NCBI GenBank assembly: GCA_017469955.1
Contig: JAFUFJ010000005.1
Span: 246,020 to 310,019, forward strand
Direction of reading: 5' to 3'
Length of the DNA stretch: 64,000 nucleotides
Source of the DNA: Prevotella sp.
Lineage (GTDB): Bacteria; Bacteroidota; Bacteroidia; Bacteroidales; Bacteroidaceae
Shown: in pieces, positions 1 through 7,612 of the stretch
How the letters are laid out: every line of letters starts with the position of its first letter
How positions within the stretch are numbered: position 1 is the stretch's first letter
Notes under the pieces: model-generated
What the model was told of the DNA's origin: nothing
The model's database searches: none
Seen by the model: only the letters and a program-made list of their open reading frames with translations
Translations under genes and position numbers: made by a program

Positions 1-1800
1 ATAGGACATGCCCCTCAGGCCGGTCTGGCTTCCCCAGAAGCAGGTTCAGTCTTGTCAGTCGCCGAGGCTTTGACCAACATTGTGTGGGTACCTCTTGCCG
101 GAAATCTGTCAGGAGTGTCGCTTTCGGCCAACTGGATGTGGCCCTGTCGGTCGCAGAAAGGAGAGGATGCACGACTGTATAGCGCCGTAAAAGCCCTGTC
201 AGACTTCTGTTGTCAGCTGCAGATCAACGTGCCTACAGGAAAAGACTCCTTGTCAATGACCCAGCAATATCCCAGCGGAGAGAAGATCATCTCGCCGGGA
301 ACTGTCATCGTTAGCGCAGGAAGCGAGGTGACAGACGTCAGGAAAGTAGTCTCGCCTGTGGTCGTAAATGACAGTCATGCCTCGATCTATCATATCGACT
401 TCTCTTTCTGTGAACAGCGACTTGGGGGCTCAGCCTTCGCACAAAGTCTCGGGAAAGTAGGCAGTGATGTGCCGACAATATGCAATGCAGAGTACTTCTC
501 TGACTGCTTCAATGCCGTGCAATATATGATTGAACAGGGATGGATCATGGCCGGACACGACATCTCTGCCGGCGGACTTGTCACCACTTTACTCGAAATG
601 ACCTTTGCAAACAACCGCGGAGGCATGCACGTCAACCTGCACAACATTTGCTCAGACGGCGACGTTGTCAAAGCACTCTTTGCTGAAAACCCGGGAGTTG
701 TCATCCAGGTGAGCGACAGACATCAGAAAGAAATGTATGAGTTCTTGGAGGATTGTGGCGTCGGTTTCGCCAAGATCGGCTACACAACCAGCGAACGTTT
801 GCTGACCCTCAAGCTGGACAACTGGCAGGAATCTCTTGATATTGACTCGCTTCGTGACGTGTGGTATGAGACCTCTTATGAGCTTGACACCAAGCAAAGC
901 TTCAACGGAAAGGCCAAGGAACGCTTCGAGAACTACAAGCACCAGCCCATTGAAATCAAGCTTCCGCGAGGCTTCCAAGGCACGTTATCGCAATACGGAC
1001 TTAGCCCTCGTCATGCAGAAGGCATAGAAAGGCCGAAGGCAGCCATCATCAGAGAGAAGGGAACTAACGGCGAACGTGAGATGGCTTACTCGCTGTTCTT
1101 GGCGGGTTTCGATGTGAAAGACGTCACGATGACTGACCTTATCTCGGGACGAGAGACGCTTGAAGAGGTGAACATGATTGTCTTTTGCGGGGGATTTTCC
1201 AATAGCGACGTGCTCGGTTCTGCTAAGGGTTGGGCCGGTTCTTTCTTGTATAACCCGAAGGCAAAGGAAGCCCTTGACCGCTTCTATGCCCGTGAAGACA
1301 CTCTTTCTTTGGGCATCTGCAACGGTTGCCAGCTGATGGTTGAGCTCGGCCTTGTCGGCCAATCGTCGGACGAAGGCAGCCCGTTGAAGGCAAGAATGCT
1401 GCACAACGATTCCCATAAGTTTGAAAGCGAGTACATCTCTTTGCTGATTCCTCAGAACGAGAGCGTGATGTTCTCAAGTCTTGGAGGGTGCAAACTTGGC
1501 CTGTGGGTAGCCCATGGAGAGGGCAAGTTCTCGCTGCCTGAAGCCGAAGACCGCTACCACATCATCGCCAAATACAACTATGCTGACTATCCCGCAAACC
1601 CCAATGGCTCGGATTACAACGTAGCCGGCATCTGCTCAAAGGACGGACGTCACCTGGCCATGATGCCCCATCTCGAGCGGGCTATATTCCCATGGCAGTG
1701 TGCATGGTATCCGCAAGACAGGCGCATGGACGAGGTAACTCCCTGGATGGAGGCCTTTGTCAACGCCAGACGATGGGTGGAAAAGCAGCTGAAGGGTTAG
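1..1800 (+). CDS. purL: Phosphoribosylformylglycinamidine synthase (FGAM synthase), 3' part
   Basis: This is the C-terminal half of the large FGAM synthase, which converts FGAR to FGAM with glutamine and ATP in de novo purine synthesis. The frame is open from base 1 (GHAPQAGL..SPEAGSVLSVAEALTN), so the gene starts before the window; about 599 codons of an enzyme usually near 1,200-1,300 residues are present. The first half is the second AIR-synthase-like domain. The last third is the class I glutamine amidotransferase domain with the nucleophile Cys in GICNGCQLM and the His-x-Glu of MMPHLERAIFPWQ near the end. The stop is followed by a GC-rich inverted repeat (about 1806-1844) without a T tract. 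Identification is secure; only the start is missing. Confidence 0.97.
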   Translation: MGHAPQAGLASPEAGSVLSVAEALTNIVWVPLAGNLSGVSLSANWMWPCRSQKGEDARLYSAVKALSDFCCQLQINVPTGKDSLSMTQQYPSGEKIISPGTVIVSAGSEVTDVRKVVSPVVVNDSHASIYHIDFSFCEQRLGGSAFAQSLGKVGSDVPTICNAEYFSDCFNAVQYMIEQGWIMAGHDISAGGLVTTLLEMTFANNRGGMHVNLHNICSDGDVVKALFAENPGVVIQVSDRHQKEMYEFLEDCGVGFAKIGYTTSERLLTLKLDNWQESLDIDSLRDVWYETSYELDTKQSFNGKAKERFENYKHQPIEIKLPRGFQGTLSQYGLSPRHAEGIERPKAAIIREKGTNGEREMAYSLFLAGFDVKDVTMTDLISGRETLEEVNMIVFCGGFSNSDVLGSAKGWAGSFLYNPKAKEALDRFYAREDTLSLGICNGCQLMVELGLVGQSSDEGSPLKARMLHNDSHKFESEYISLLIPQNESVMFSSLGGCKLGLWVAHGEGKFSLPEAEDRYHIIAKYNYADYPANPNGSDYNVAGICSKDGRHLAMMPHLERAIFPWQCAWYPQDRRMDEVTPWMEAFVNARRWVEKQLKG

Positions 1801-1896
1801 CATCCCGGCCTGCCGACGGGGCGAAAGCCCGGCTGACAGGCCGTGAGACTGGTCGGGAAATCAACGAATTGACAGGAAGAAAGGCTAATAAGCAAA

Positions 1897-2439
1897 ATGA
1901 CAAGACAGTTGTTCGTCACCTTCTTTAGGATCGGAGCTTTCACATTAGGGGGAGGCTACGCCATGATACCCATCATCGAAGCCGAGGTGGTTGACCGTCA
2001 CAAATGGATCAGCCGGGAAGAGTTTCTCGACCTGATAGCCATCGCCCAAAGCTGTCCGGGGGTGTTTGCCATCAACATCAGCGTGTTCATTGGCTACAAG
2101 CTTCGCAAGACAAGCGGGGCAGTATGGTCAGCCTTGGGCACGGCTTTGCCCTCGTTTCTCATCATACTTCTCATAGCCATGTTCTTCCATAGGTTCATGG
2201 ACGTGCCCTGGATTGCTGCCATGTTTCGCGGTATCCGACCGGCAGTCGTGGCCCTGATTGCCGTGCCTACGTTCAATCTTGCCCGCAGTGCGAAGATCAA
2301 TTTCGCCAACTGTTGGATTCCCGTCTGTTCGGCTTTACTCATTTGGCTCTTAGGAGTCAACCCCATTTTCATCATCCTTGCAGCCGGCATCGGAGGCTAT
2401 TTGTACGGTACATTATTGGAAAGCGAGGTGAAAGAATGA
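1897..2439 (+). CDS. chrA: Chromate transporter family protein, first half-size subunit
   Basis: 180-residue membrane protein of the CHR (chromate ion transporter) family. It carries the family signature near the N terminus (FFRIGAFTLGGGYAMIPIIE) followed by the IAQSCPGVFAIN motif, and about five hydrophobic segments. Full-length ChrA proteins have two such domains in one chain of about 400 residues. Here each domain is a separate gene, the paired short-chain arrangement in which both products are normally required together. The TGA stop overlaps the ATG of the next gene in an ATGA junction, implying translational coupling. Chromate efflux is the family function, but the natural substrate in an anaerobe is not shown by the sequence. 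Confidence 0.88.
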   Translation: MTRQLFVTFFRIGAFTLGGGYAMIPIIEAEVVDRHKWISREEFLDLIAIAQSCPGVFAINISVFIGYKLRKTSGAVWSALGTALPSFLIILLIAMFFHRFMDVPWIAAMFRGIRPAVVALIAVPTFNLARSAKINFANCWIPVCSALLIWLLGVNPIFIILAAGIGGYLYGTLLESEVKE

Positions 2440-3011
2440 TATTCCTGCAACTCTTCTGCACGTTCTTCGTCATCGGCCTCTTTGGCTTTGGAGGCGGATA
2501 TGGCATGCTGTCGCTGATCCAAACCGAGACCGTCGTGCACCACACATGGCTGTCTTCTGCCGAATTTACCAATATCGTTGCCATCTCACAAATGACCCCT
2601 GGACCCATAGGAATCAACTCAGCCACCTACTGCGGGTATGCCGCTGTCCACAATGCAGGCTATGGTGACGCCCTTGCCGTCTTAGGATCGACGGTAGCAA
2701 CCTTTGCCCTTGTGCTGCCTTCAGTGGTGCTAATGATACTTATCAGCCGCATGTTCATGAAGTATATGCACACCTCTGCCGTCGAGAACATCTTCACAGG
2801 CCTGCGTCCGGCCGTAGTAGGATTGCTCGCGGCAGCCACCCTCCTGCTCATGAACCGCGAGAACTTCTCTACGCCGTCGGAAGACTCGTGGCAGTTCTTC
2901 GTCAGCGTCTTCCTGTTCATAGCCACCTTTGTCGGCACAAAATACGTGAAAGTACACCCCATCACCATGATTGCCTTCTCGGCCTTTGCCGGCCTTCTGT
3001 TGCTGTACTGA
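2436..3011 (+). CDS. chrA: Chromate transporter family protein, second half-size subunit
   Basis: 191-residue partner of the preceding half-size CHR protein. I chose ATG 2436, overlapping the upstream stop, because the family signature starts immediately (FFVIGLFGFGGGYGML) and the longer upstream frame lies inside the first gene. It has the ISQMTPGPIGIN motif, closer to the canonical CHR PGP motif than in subunit 1, and about five membrane segments ending in a very hydrophobic C terminus. The two subunits are homologous to each other and probably form an antiparallel pair in the inner membrane. No regulator is adjacent. Confidence 0.88.
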   Translation: MIFLQLFCTFFVIGLFGFGGGYGMLSLIQTETVVHHTWLSSAEFTNIVAISQMTPGPIGINSATYCGYAAVHNAGYGDALAVLGSTVATFALVLPSVVLMILISRMFMKYMHTSAVENIFTGLRPAVVGLLAAATLLLMNRENFSTPSEDSWQFFVSVFLFIATFVGTKYVKVHPITMIAFSAFAGLLLLY

Positions 3012-3132
3012 CCGCCAAAGACCCTGCAAGAACGGCAGAAAATCCCGAACAAAAAAGCTCCGGAAACCCCTGTATCCAAAGGCTTCCGAGACATTTTCCA
3101 CAGCTCCCTGCACACCATCGGCAAGCATTGTC

Positions 3133-3243
3133 GCCGAGAAAGCTAAGCTTTCAGGGCGAGAAGTCTATGGGTTCTGGGCAATAACCCTATCCTTTCTCAC
3201 CCATAAAGCTATGACTTCTCGGGCTAAAACCTAAGCTTTCTCG
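3133..3243. repeat. Family-1 intergenic array, locus A (five ~22-bp units)
   Basis: Five degenerate units of 21-24 bp lie in tandem between convergent genes. Each unit is an imperfect inverted repeat with outer arms like GAGAA..TTCTC and a CTA/TAG-like centre. Unit 1 contains the perfect core AAAGCT-A-AGCTTT; unit 2 reads GAGAAGTCTATGGGTTCT; unit 3 contains ATAACCCTATCCTTTCTC. Similar arrays with five units, and with units recognisable by position, occur at 37801, 46182, 54229 and 59791. No coding frame and no transposase is associated. Confidence 0.8.
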
Positions 3244-3304
3244 AAAAGAATGAGGAGCTTCGCGAGGCAGAGCGACGAAAACTGAGGGTGAAAGGGCAGT
3301 CCCT

Positions 3305-5113
3305 TCACTCGCTCATCAGCTTGTCATAATCCACACAATCGTGAATGATGCGGGGCGGGCAGACGTAGGACGAACTGAGCACATTGCGGTCTTCCCGATA
3401 GCAGTCAGCCTCGATACCGCCGAGAAAGAGCAGCATCTGGCAGAGGTTGTCGCTCATCAGCGGGCGGTCTGCAGCCTGCTTTATCTTCTCTGTCATGGCC
3501 GGATAGCGACTCATATAGGCGTCGGAACACCACACGACGAAAGGAATCTCGAACTCATACCGGGCCACTTCGCAGGTGATGTGCGGATTGTGTTCGCGTC
3601 CGAACTGCTCCCTGTAGTCGTAAACCTCGTCGCCATGGTCGGAGAGATATACCAACACACAGGGCGTATCGCGAAACAGGTTCATGATGCTGTAGAGCAC
3701 ATCGTCGTTGTATCGCGTCGCATTGTCATAGTCTGCGATATGCTTCCGGTGCTCTTTGGTCAGCCAGGCGTCCGGCCTGCGTATGCTGTCAGCCGTGAAA
3801 TGCTCGTATTCGGGCGTGTGAGGGAAGTGCGAAGACGCGTCGACATGCTGTCCCTGCAGATGGAATATCACCAGATTGCGCGCCTCGTTTGCCGATGTTT
3901 CTTGCTGTCTATACAGGTCGATGAACGGACCGTCGAACTCGAAACTCTCGGTGTTGGTCAGCGAATACGACCTTTCCGAGAGCTCCTTGTCGTAGAGAAA
4001 GCTGTTCAGCGTGAACGAATAAGCCTCGTTGGGTGCGAAATTCCGCTGGTTGTCCCACAGCACGACCCTATAGCCTGCCTGCCGGAAAAGCGTGGGAAGG
4101 AACGGATACTCATACCAGTTCTCCCCGTTGCCGATGCTGTTACACGACAACAGATTTTTGATAACCCGGCTTGTTGAGTTGTATGGCGTCACCACATCGC
4201 TATAGACAAAAAGGTTGCCCCGCTGACGTTCACCGGCCATGTGAGGGGTGGTTGCGAGGGGATATCCGTAGATTTCAGCATGGTGTTTGATGTAAGACTC
4301 GCCGACCACCAGCACGATTGTCACCGAGTCGGCTCGAGAAACCTGGGGAACAGTTACGTCCAAAGAGGCCTCGACGGCTAAGTGCATCTCCTCACTTGTG
4401 CGGTTCATCAGCGACAGAGACTTCAGGAAGAAGGTGATCGCGTCTTGCGGACCTTCATGACCCAGTTTGATTCTTACGGCGTCGGCCGAGCCCTCTGTGA
4501 GGAGCGACCGGTAGAAACGCAGGCCGTGAAGACCACCGGCCAGCACCGGAAGCAACGCCATTCCCACCAGCCAGCTGCGGTCAACCTGCCATCGCCGGCG
4601 TGCCTTCTGATAGAAATATGAAAGCAACGCGAAGGCCAAGGCAAAGACAGCCGCCCTTGCATAGAGTGCGATGCTGGGCTTGCTGAGCAGGTAGACACGG
4701 AAGAAGTCGCTGGCTTCACGGTCGTTGGTCTCGGCAATCATGGTCAGGATGGTCGGCGTGATGCGCGTCCCGAAGTTGGAAAGCAGGAAGCTTTGCACAA
4801 CAACCAGGACTACAACCGTCGGGCATACCACCCACCTTGTCCATCGGAAATGCTTCAGAGAGAAGAGCGTAGCCAGCAGATAGGACAAGAGAAACCAAAG
4901 GAGAATCTGCTCTACGTAGTCAAGCACCGTCACAGAGGCATCGTAAGTCACCATGCGTCCGTGAATACACTGCAGCACCTCCACCAGTCCCATCAGGCAC
5001 AAATAGGCCGCGATGAAAGGCAGATGGCTGACAAAAGGAATGGAGACCTGCTCCAAAACCCTTTTTGACCGCTCCGCAAAGCCACGGAACAGTCGCCTTA
5101 GAAAGTCTGACAT
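3305..5113 (-). CDS. Phosphoethanolamine transferase-like membrane sulfatase-fold enzyme (EptA family)
   Basis: 602-residue protein with about five N-terminal membrane helices (first around residues 28-50) and a periplasmic alkaline-phosphatase/sulfatase-fold domain. Visible catalytic features are VVGES (about residue 270, metal ligand Glu), a Ser/Thr-rich NSTS stretch where EptA enzymes carry the nucleophilic Thr, HLQGQH, LSDHGDEVYD (about residue 490) and a following REHNPH metal site. Family members move phosphoethanolamine from phosphatidylethanolamine to lipid A or other glycans, which can lower polymyxin binding; the acceptor here is unknown. ATG 5113 is preferred to a TTG 36 bases upstream. 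The gene stands alone behind a roughly 290-nt leader with a candidate attenuator. Confidence 0.85.
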   Translation of the reverse strand: MSDFLRRLFRGFAERSKRVLEQVSIPFVSHLPFIAAYLCLMGLVEVLQCIHGRMVTYDASVTVLDYVEQILLWFLLSYLLATLFSLKHFRWTRWVVCPTVVVLVVVQSFLLSNFGTRITPTILTMIAETNDREASDFFRVYLLSKPSIALYARAAVFALAFALLSYFYQKARRRWQVDRSWLVGMALLPVLAGGLHGLRFYRSLLTEGSADAVRIKLGHEGPQDAITFFLKSLSLMNRTSEEMHLAVEASLDVTVPQVSRADSVTIVLVVGESYIKHHAEIYGYPLATTPHMAGERQRGNLFVYSDVVTPYNSTSRVIKNLLSCNSIGNGENWYEYPFLPTLFRQAGYRVVLWDNQRNFAPNEAYSFTLNSFLYDKELSERSYSLTNTESFEFDGPFIDLYRQQETSANEARNLVIFHLQGQHVDASSHFPHTPEYEHFTADSIRRPDAWLTKEHRKHIADYDNATRYNDDVLYSIMNLFRDTPCVLVYLSDHGDEVYDYREQFGREHNPHITCEVARYEFEIPFVVWCSDAYMSRYPAMTEKIKQAADRPLMSDNLCQMLLFLGGIEADCYREDRNVLSSSYVCPPRIIHDCVDYDKLMSE

Positions 5114-5159
5114 TGCATTGTCTGTCTTAATGCATGTGCGCCTATTCAAAAAGAAGAAA

Positions 5160-5312
5160 CCGGCAGATACCTCAAAAGCGTGGACAACATTTCTTATCCA
5201 CGTTCCAAGGTACTTGCCGGAAACCTATACTCAACAGATAAGCAACATGCCCACGCTACCGCAGACATTCACTTGTTCATCCCGTCAAGTATCGTTCGAT
5301 CTACCGGCAAGT
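5160..5312 (-). promoter_or_regulatory. Candidate transcription attenuator in the EptA-like leader
   Basis: Read on the minus strand, segment 1 (5312-5303, ACTTGCCGGT) can pair over 9 bp with segment 2 (5220-5212, CCGGCAAGT). Segment 2 is also the 5' arm of a second hairpin whose 3' arm is 5172-5160 (AGGTATCTGCCGG; 12 of 13 positions pair, counting one G-U). An inner CGTGGA/TCCACG helix extends this hairpin, and it is followed by TTTCTTCTTTTTG, as in an intrinsic terminator. The two pairings exclude each other. The terminator-like hairpin ends 47 bases before the start codon. This is seen in sequence; function is inferred. Confidence 0.4.
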
Positions 5313-5313
5313 T

Positions 5314-5346
5314 TCAGGAACGTATTGAACAAACAGCAAACGCCAT
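5314..5346 (-). CDS. Possible 10-codon leader peptide
   Basis: A minus-strand reading frame MAFAVCSIRS ends two bases before segment 1 of the candidate attenuator and lies downstream of the promoter at 5409. Its position is what a translation-sensing leader would need, but a frame this short can occur by chance, no run of one regulatory amino acid is present and there is no clear ribosome-binding site. Reported as a possibility only. Confidence 0.2.
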   Translation of the reverse strand: MAFAVCSIRS

Positions 5347-5408
5347 GTTATTGTTTAACCCGCGAAAATAACGGTTTGCACAGCCTTTAGCACTGCACAT
5401 TCCGCTGA

Positions 5409-5438
5409 CAAAGGTAGCAATTTCTTTTCATATCCAAA
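5409..5438 (-). promoter_or_regulatory. Promoter of the EptA-like gene
   Basis: Minus-strand -7 box TACCTTTG (5416-5409) with a TTTG -33 element (5438-5435) 18 bases upstream, matching the Bacteroidetes primary sigma pattern. It predicts a leader of about 290 nt before ATG 5113. Confidence 0.65.
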
Positions 5439-5494
5439 ACTTTTTTCCGCAGAAAAAAGAAGAAGCGACTCGACGAGGCCTTGCCATACCAGCC

Positions 5495-5604
5495 TGTACA
5501 TCCCACGGGTACGCTCCATACCAGACACATGTATGAAGCATATTCCTCAGATGTATGCTCCGTACATGCCACGTGTATGAACCATACACAGGGGATGTAT
5601 GCCG
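5495..5604. repeat. Family-2 intergenic array, locus F (five exact 22-bp units)
   Basis: Exactly 110 bp made of five 22-bp units starting at 5495, 5517, 5539, 5561 and 5583. Each unit is an imperfect inverted repeat with arms like CATACA and TGTATG (or GTACA/GTAC), then a 3-4 base linker. The sequence differs from family 1, but unit length, copy number and intergenic position are the same. A second array of this family lies at 11917-12004. Short frames across it are by-products of the repeats. Confidence 0.8.
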
Positions 5605-5699
5605 GCGACAGCTGCCGGTCGCGAGGCAGAGTTGTCGGGAAAGCGCCCGGGAAGGCTGCAGGAAAGACAGGGGAATGGAACGCCGTCTGGCGCACAGAC

Positions 5700-5740
5700 G
5701 CAAAAGAAAAGCACCGCATTGTCTCACGACATCGCGGTGC
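5700..5740 (-). terminator. Intrinsic terminator of the porU-porV-ispF transcript
   Basis: GCACCGC (5711-5717) pairs with GCGGTGC (5734-5740), with further pairing of ATTGTC and GACAT toward the loop. On the minus strand the hairpin is followed by TTTTCTTTTG. It lies 70 bases after the ispF stop. Confidence 0.75.
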
Positions 5741-5808
5741 CCGTCAAATTAAACTAACTAAATGTTTAATTTAAAAATAAAAAACTGAAAAAGCAATTTA
5801 CGCGTTTC

Positions 5809-6288
5809 TCAACGCTTTATCAGGCAGACTGCGTAGGCCGACATGCCTTCTTCGCGACCTACGAAGCCTAAACGTTCGGTGGTTGTGGCCTTGATGGAGA
5901 TGTCTTCGGGGGCGACATCCATCACCTCTGCCAGGCATTTCTGCATGGCTGGTATGTGAGGATTGAGCTTGGGATGCTGTGCGCAGACGGTGGCGTCGAC
6001 GTTGACCACTTTGTATCCTTTGCCGGAGATGAGCGCTATGGTCTGGGCCAGGATGTCCTTGCTGTCGATGCCTCGGGTCTCTTCAGCCGTGTCGGGGAAG
6101 TGATAGCCGATGTCTCTCATGTTGGCTGCGCCCAGCAAGGCATCGCATATTGCGTGTATCAGCACGTCGGCGTCGCTGTGACCGAGCAGTCCTTTTCCGC
6201 CGAAATCGATAGAGATGCCACCCAGCCAGAGTGGCCTTCCCTCGACGATCTGGTGGACGTCATATCCCATTCCCACACGTATATCCAT
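5809..6288 (-). CDS. ispF: 2-C-methyl-D-erythritol 2,4-cyclodiphosphate synthase
   Basis: 159 residues, the usual length for IspF, which closes CDP-ME 2-phosphate to the cyclodiphosphate in the non-mevalonate isoprenoid pathway. The zinc-binding N terminus MGYDVHQ, the substrate loop LLGHSDADVLIHAICDALLGAA and the C-terminal TTERLGFVGREEGMSAYAV are all present. It is the last gene of the minus-strand FAH-porU-porV-ispF run, 14 bases after porV. The same pathway enzyme Dxr is encoded at 39507-40676. The porU-porV-ispF order is, as I recall, shared with Porphyromonas. Confidence 0.97.
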   Translation of the reverse strand: MDIRVGMGYDVHQIVEGRPLWLGGISIDFGGKGLLGHSDADVLIHAICDALLGAANMRDIGYHFPDTAEETRGIDSKDILAQTIALISGKGYKVVNVDATVCAQHPKLNPHIPAMQKCLAEVMDVAPEDISIKATTTERLGFVGREEGMSAYAVCLIKR

Positions 6289-6302
6289 GACTTTCAGCCG
6301 TT

Positions 6303-7511
6303 TTACTTGAACAAATCCTTGATGCCGTCCATGTCGAAGGTCAGGGTGAAGCGCATCGTCTGGTCGAGAGGATTGCTCTGTGCCGTAGAGATCACGTAGC
6401 CAGCATCCAGCGAAAAGACGCTCATCTTGAAGCCTGCTCCTACGGTAAAGTACTTTCTGTTACCCTTGTTCTGGGCTTCGTGATGGTAGCCTGCTCGTAT
6501 ACTGAACTGGTCATGGTACACATACTCGGCACCAACGCTCCACTGTATCTCCTCCAACTCTTCGCTGAAACCGTTGGGAGCGTCGCTGAAGCTCTTGAAC
6601 ATTCCGCCGATGCTCGACTGGTCGTAGTACTTCTTGCGCACGTAGTCCTCATAGTCGAGGTAGTCAGCACTCTTCGGATCAGACTCGTATTGTGCCTTTG
6701 ACGGGTAGGTTGGCACCATCAGCTTGTTGGCATCGGCTGCAATCGTGAACCGGTTATACTCGTCAACCGGCACCATAAGCGATGCTCCCAAGCGGAGGTT
6801 TGTCGGTATGAATTCGCTGTCATCGGTACCGCTGAAGTTGATCTTCGAGCCGATGTTCGACATGTTCAGGCCGAGTCCAAGCTGGCATTCACGGTCGCCG
6901 AGGTTGACAAAGTTCTGGTAATACATGCCCAAGTCGGCTGCAAAAGCACCTGCAGTGGGCATCTCTTCGTCGGTAGAATACGACATGTCTGAGAACAAAT
7001 AGCGCACTCCGGCAGCCAGAGAGAAATGCTCTGACAGCATGATAGAGTAGGTAACGTCGACAGACATCTCGTAGGGATGGATGGTGTATGCACCCGCATC
7101 TTCACTTGTATACACCTCGCCAAGCGAGAAATAGTTGAGCGATCCCGAGATGGCAGAGTAGTCTCCAATGCGATAGTAGCCGCAAAGATAGGCCAGATCC
7201 ATGTCGTTCACCAGCTGGCGAAGCCATGGAGTATAGTTTAAAGCCACACCTGCACGCGAGATAGTGAAGGGATATTTTGCCGGGTTCCAGTATTGAGATA
7301 CTACATCAGGATCGGTCGCAGCGCCCACGTCTCCCATGCCTCCTGCACGAGCATCGGGAGCAATCGTCTGCGAAACCAACGCCGTATGCACCGGGTTAAA
7401 CATGTCGCGCTTGTCTTGAGCCATAGCCACTAAAGGCAGCACGGACAGCACGGACAGCAAGAAAAACCGCGTTGACACATTGCGAAGGATGTCTGTATTT
7501 CGATGATTCAT
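6303..7511 (-). CDS. porV: Type IX secretion outer-membrane shuttle protein PorV (LptO)
   Basis: 402 residues with a signal peptide (about 1-31, ending AMA before QDKRDMF) and an outer-membrane beta-barrel of the FadL-like PorV family. The early motif DARAGGMGDVGAATDPDVVSQYWNPAKY is typical. PorV takes cargo arriving through the SprA translocon and delivers it to the PorU sortase, forming the attachment complex at the cell surface. It lies 101 bases downstream of porU on the same strand, with its own candidate promoter, so the two partners are made together but can be adjusted separately. Confidence 0.94.
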   Translation of the reverse strand: MNHRNTDILRNVSTRFFLLSVLSVLPLVAMAQDKRDMFNPVHTALVSQTIAPDARAGGMGDVGAATDPDVVSQYWNPAKYPFTISRAGVALNYTPWLRQLVNDMDLAYLCGYYRIGDYSAISGSLNYFSLGEVYTSEDAGAYTIHPYEMSVDVTYSIMLSEHFSLAAGVRYLFSDMSYSTDEEMPTAGAFAADLGMYYQNFVNLGDRECQLGLGLNMSNIGSKINFSGTDDSEFIPTNLRLGASLMVPVDEYNRFTIAADANKLMVPTYPSKAQYESDPKSADYLDYEDYVRKKYYDQSSIGGMFKSFSDAPNGFSEELEEIQWSVGAEYVYHDQFSIRAGYHHEAQNKGNRKYFTVGAGFKMSVFSLDAGYVISTAQSNPLDQTMRFTLTFDMDGIKDLFK

Positions 7512-7556
7512 TTCCTTACTTTTTCTTTAAGATGCTCTTATATAACGCCTTTTGAG

Positions 7557-7564
7557 CAAATTTA
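7557..7564 (-). promoter_or_regulatory. Candidate porV promoter (-7 box)
   Basis: TAAATTTG on the minus strand, 46 bases before the porV start, fits the Bacteroidetes -7 pattern. No clear -33 TTTG is visible, so it may be a weak internal promoter within the operon. Confidence 0.45.
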
Positions 7565-7612
7565 TTATGGCTTATGCAACTTTTATCATTCTTTTTTTTC
7601 AGCCGTCACCCG

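Noticed and set aside
3341-4177. 278-codon plus-strand frame
   Set aside because: Antisense to the phosphoethanolamine-transferase-like gene, whose catalytic motifs are clear; no family resemblance.
5481-5774. Overlapping frames of 65-110 codons on both strands
   Set aside because: They run through the 22-bp family-2 array and a terminator; repeated CATAC/GTATG units create open frames without a protein signature.
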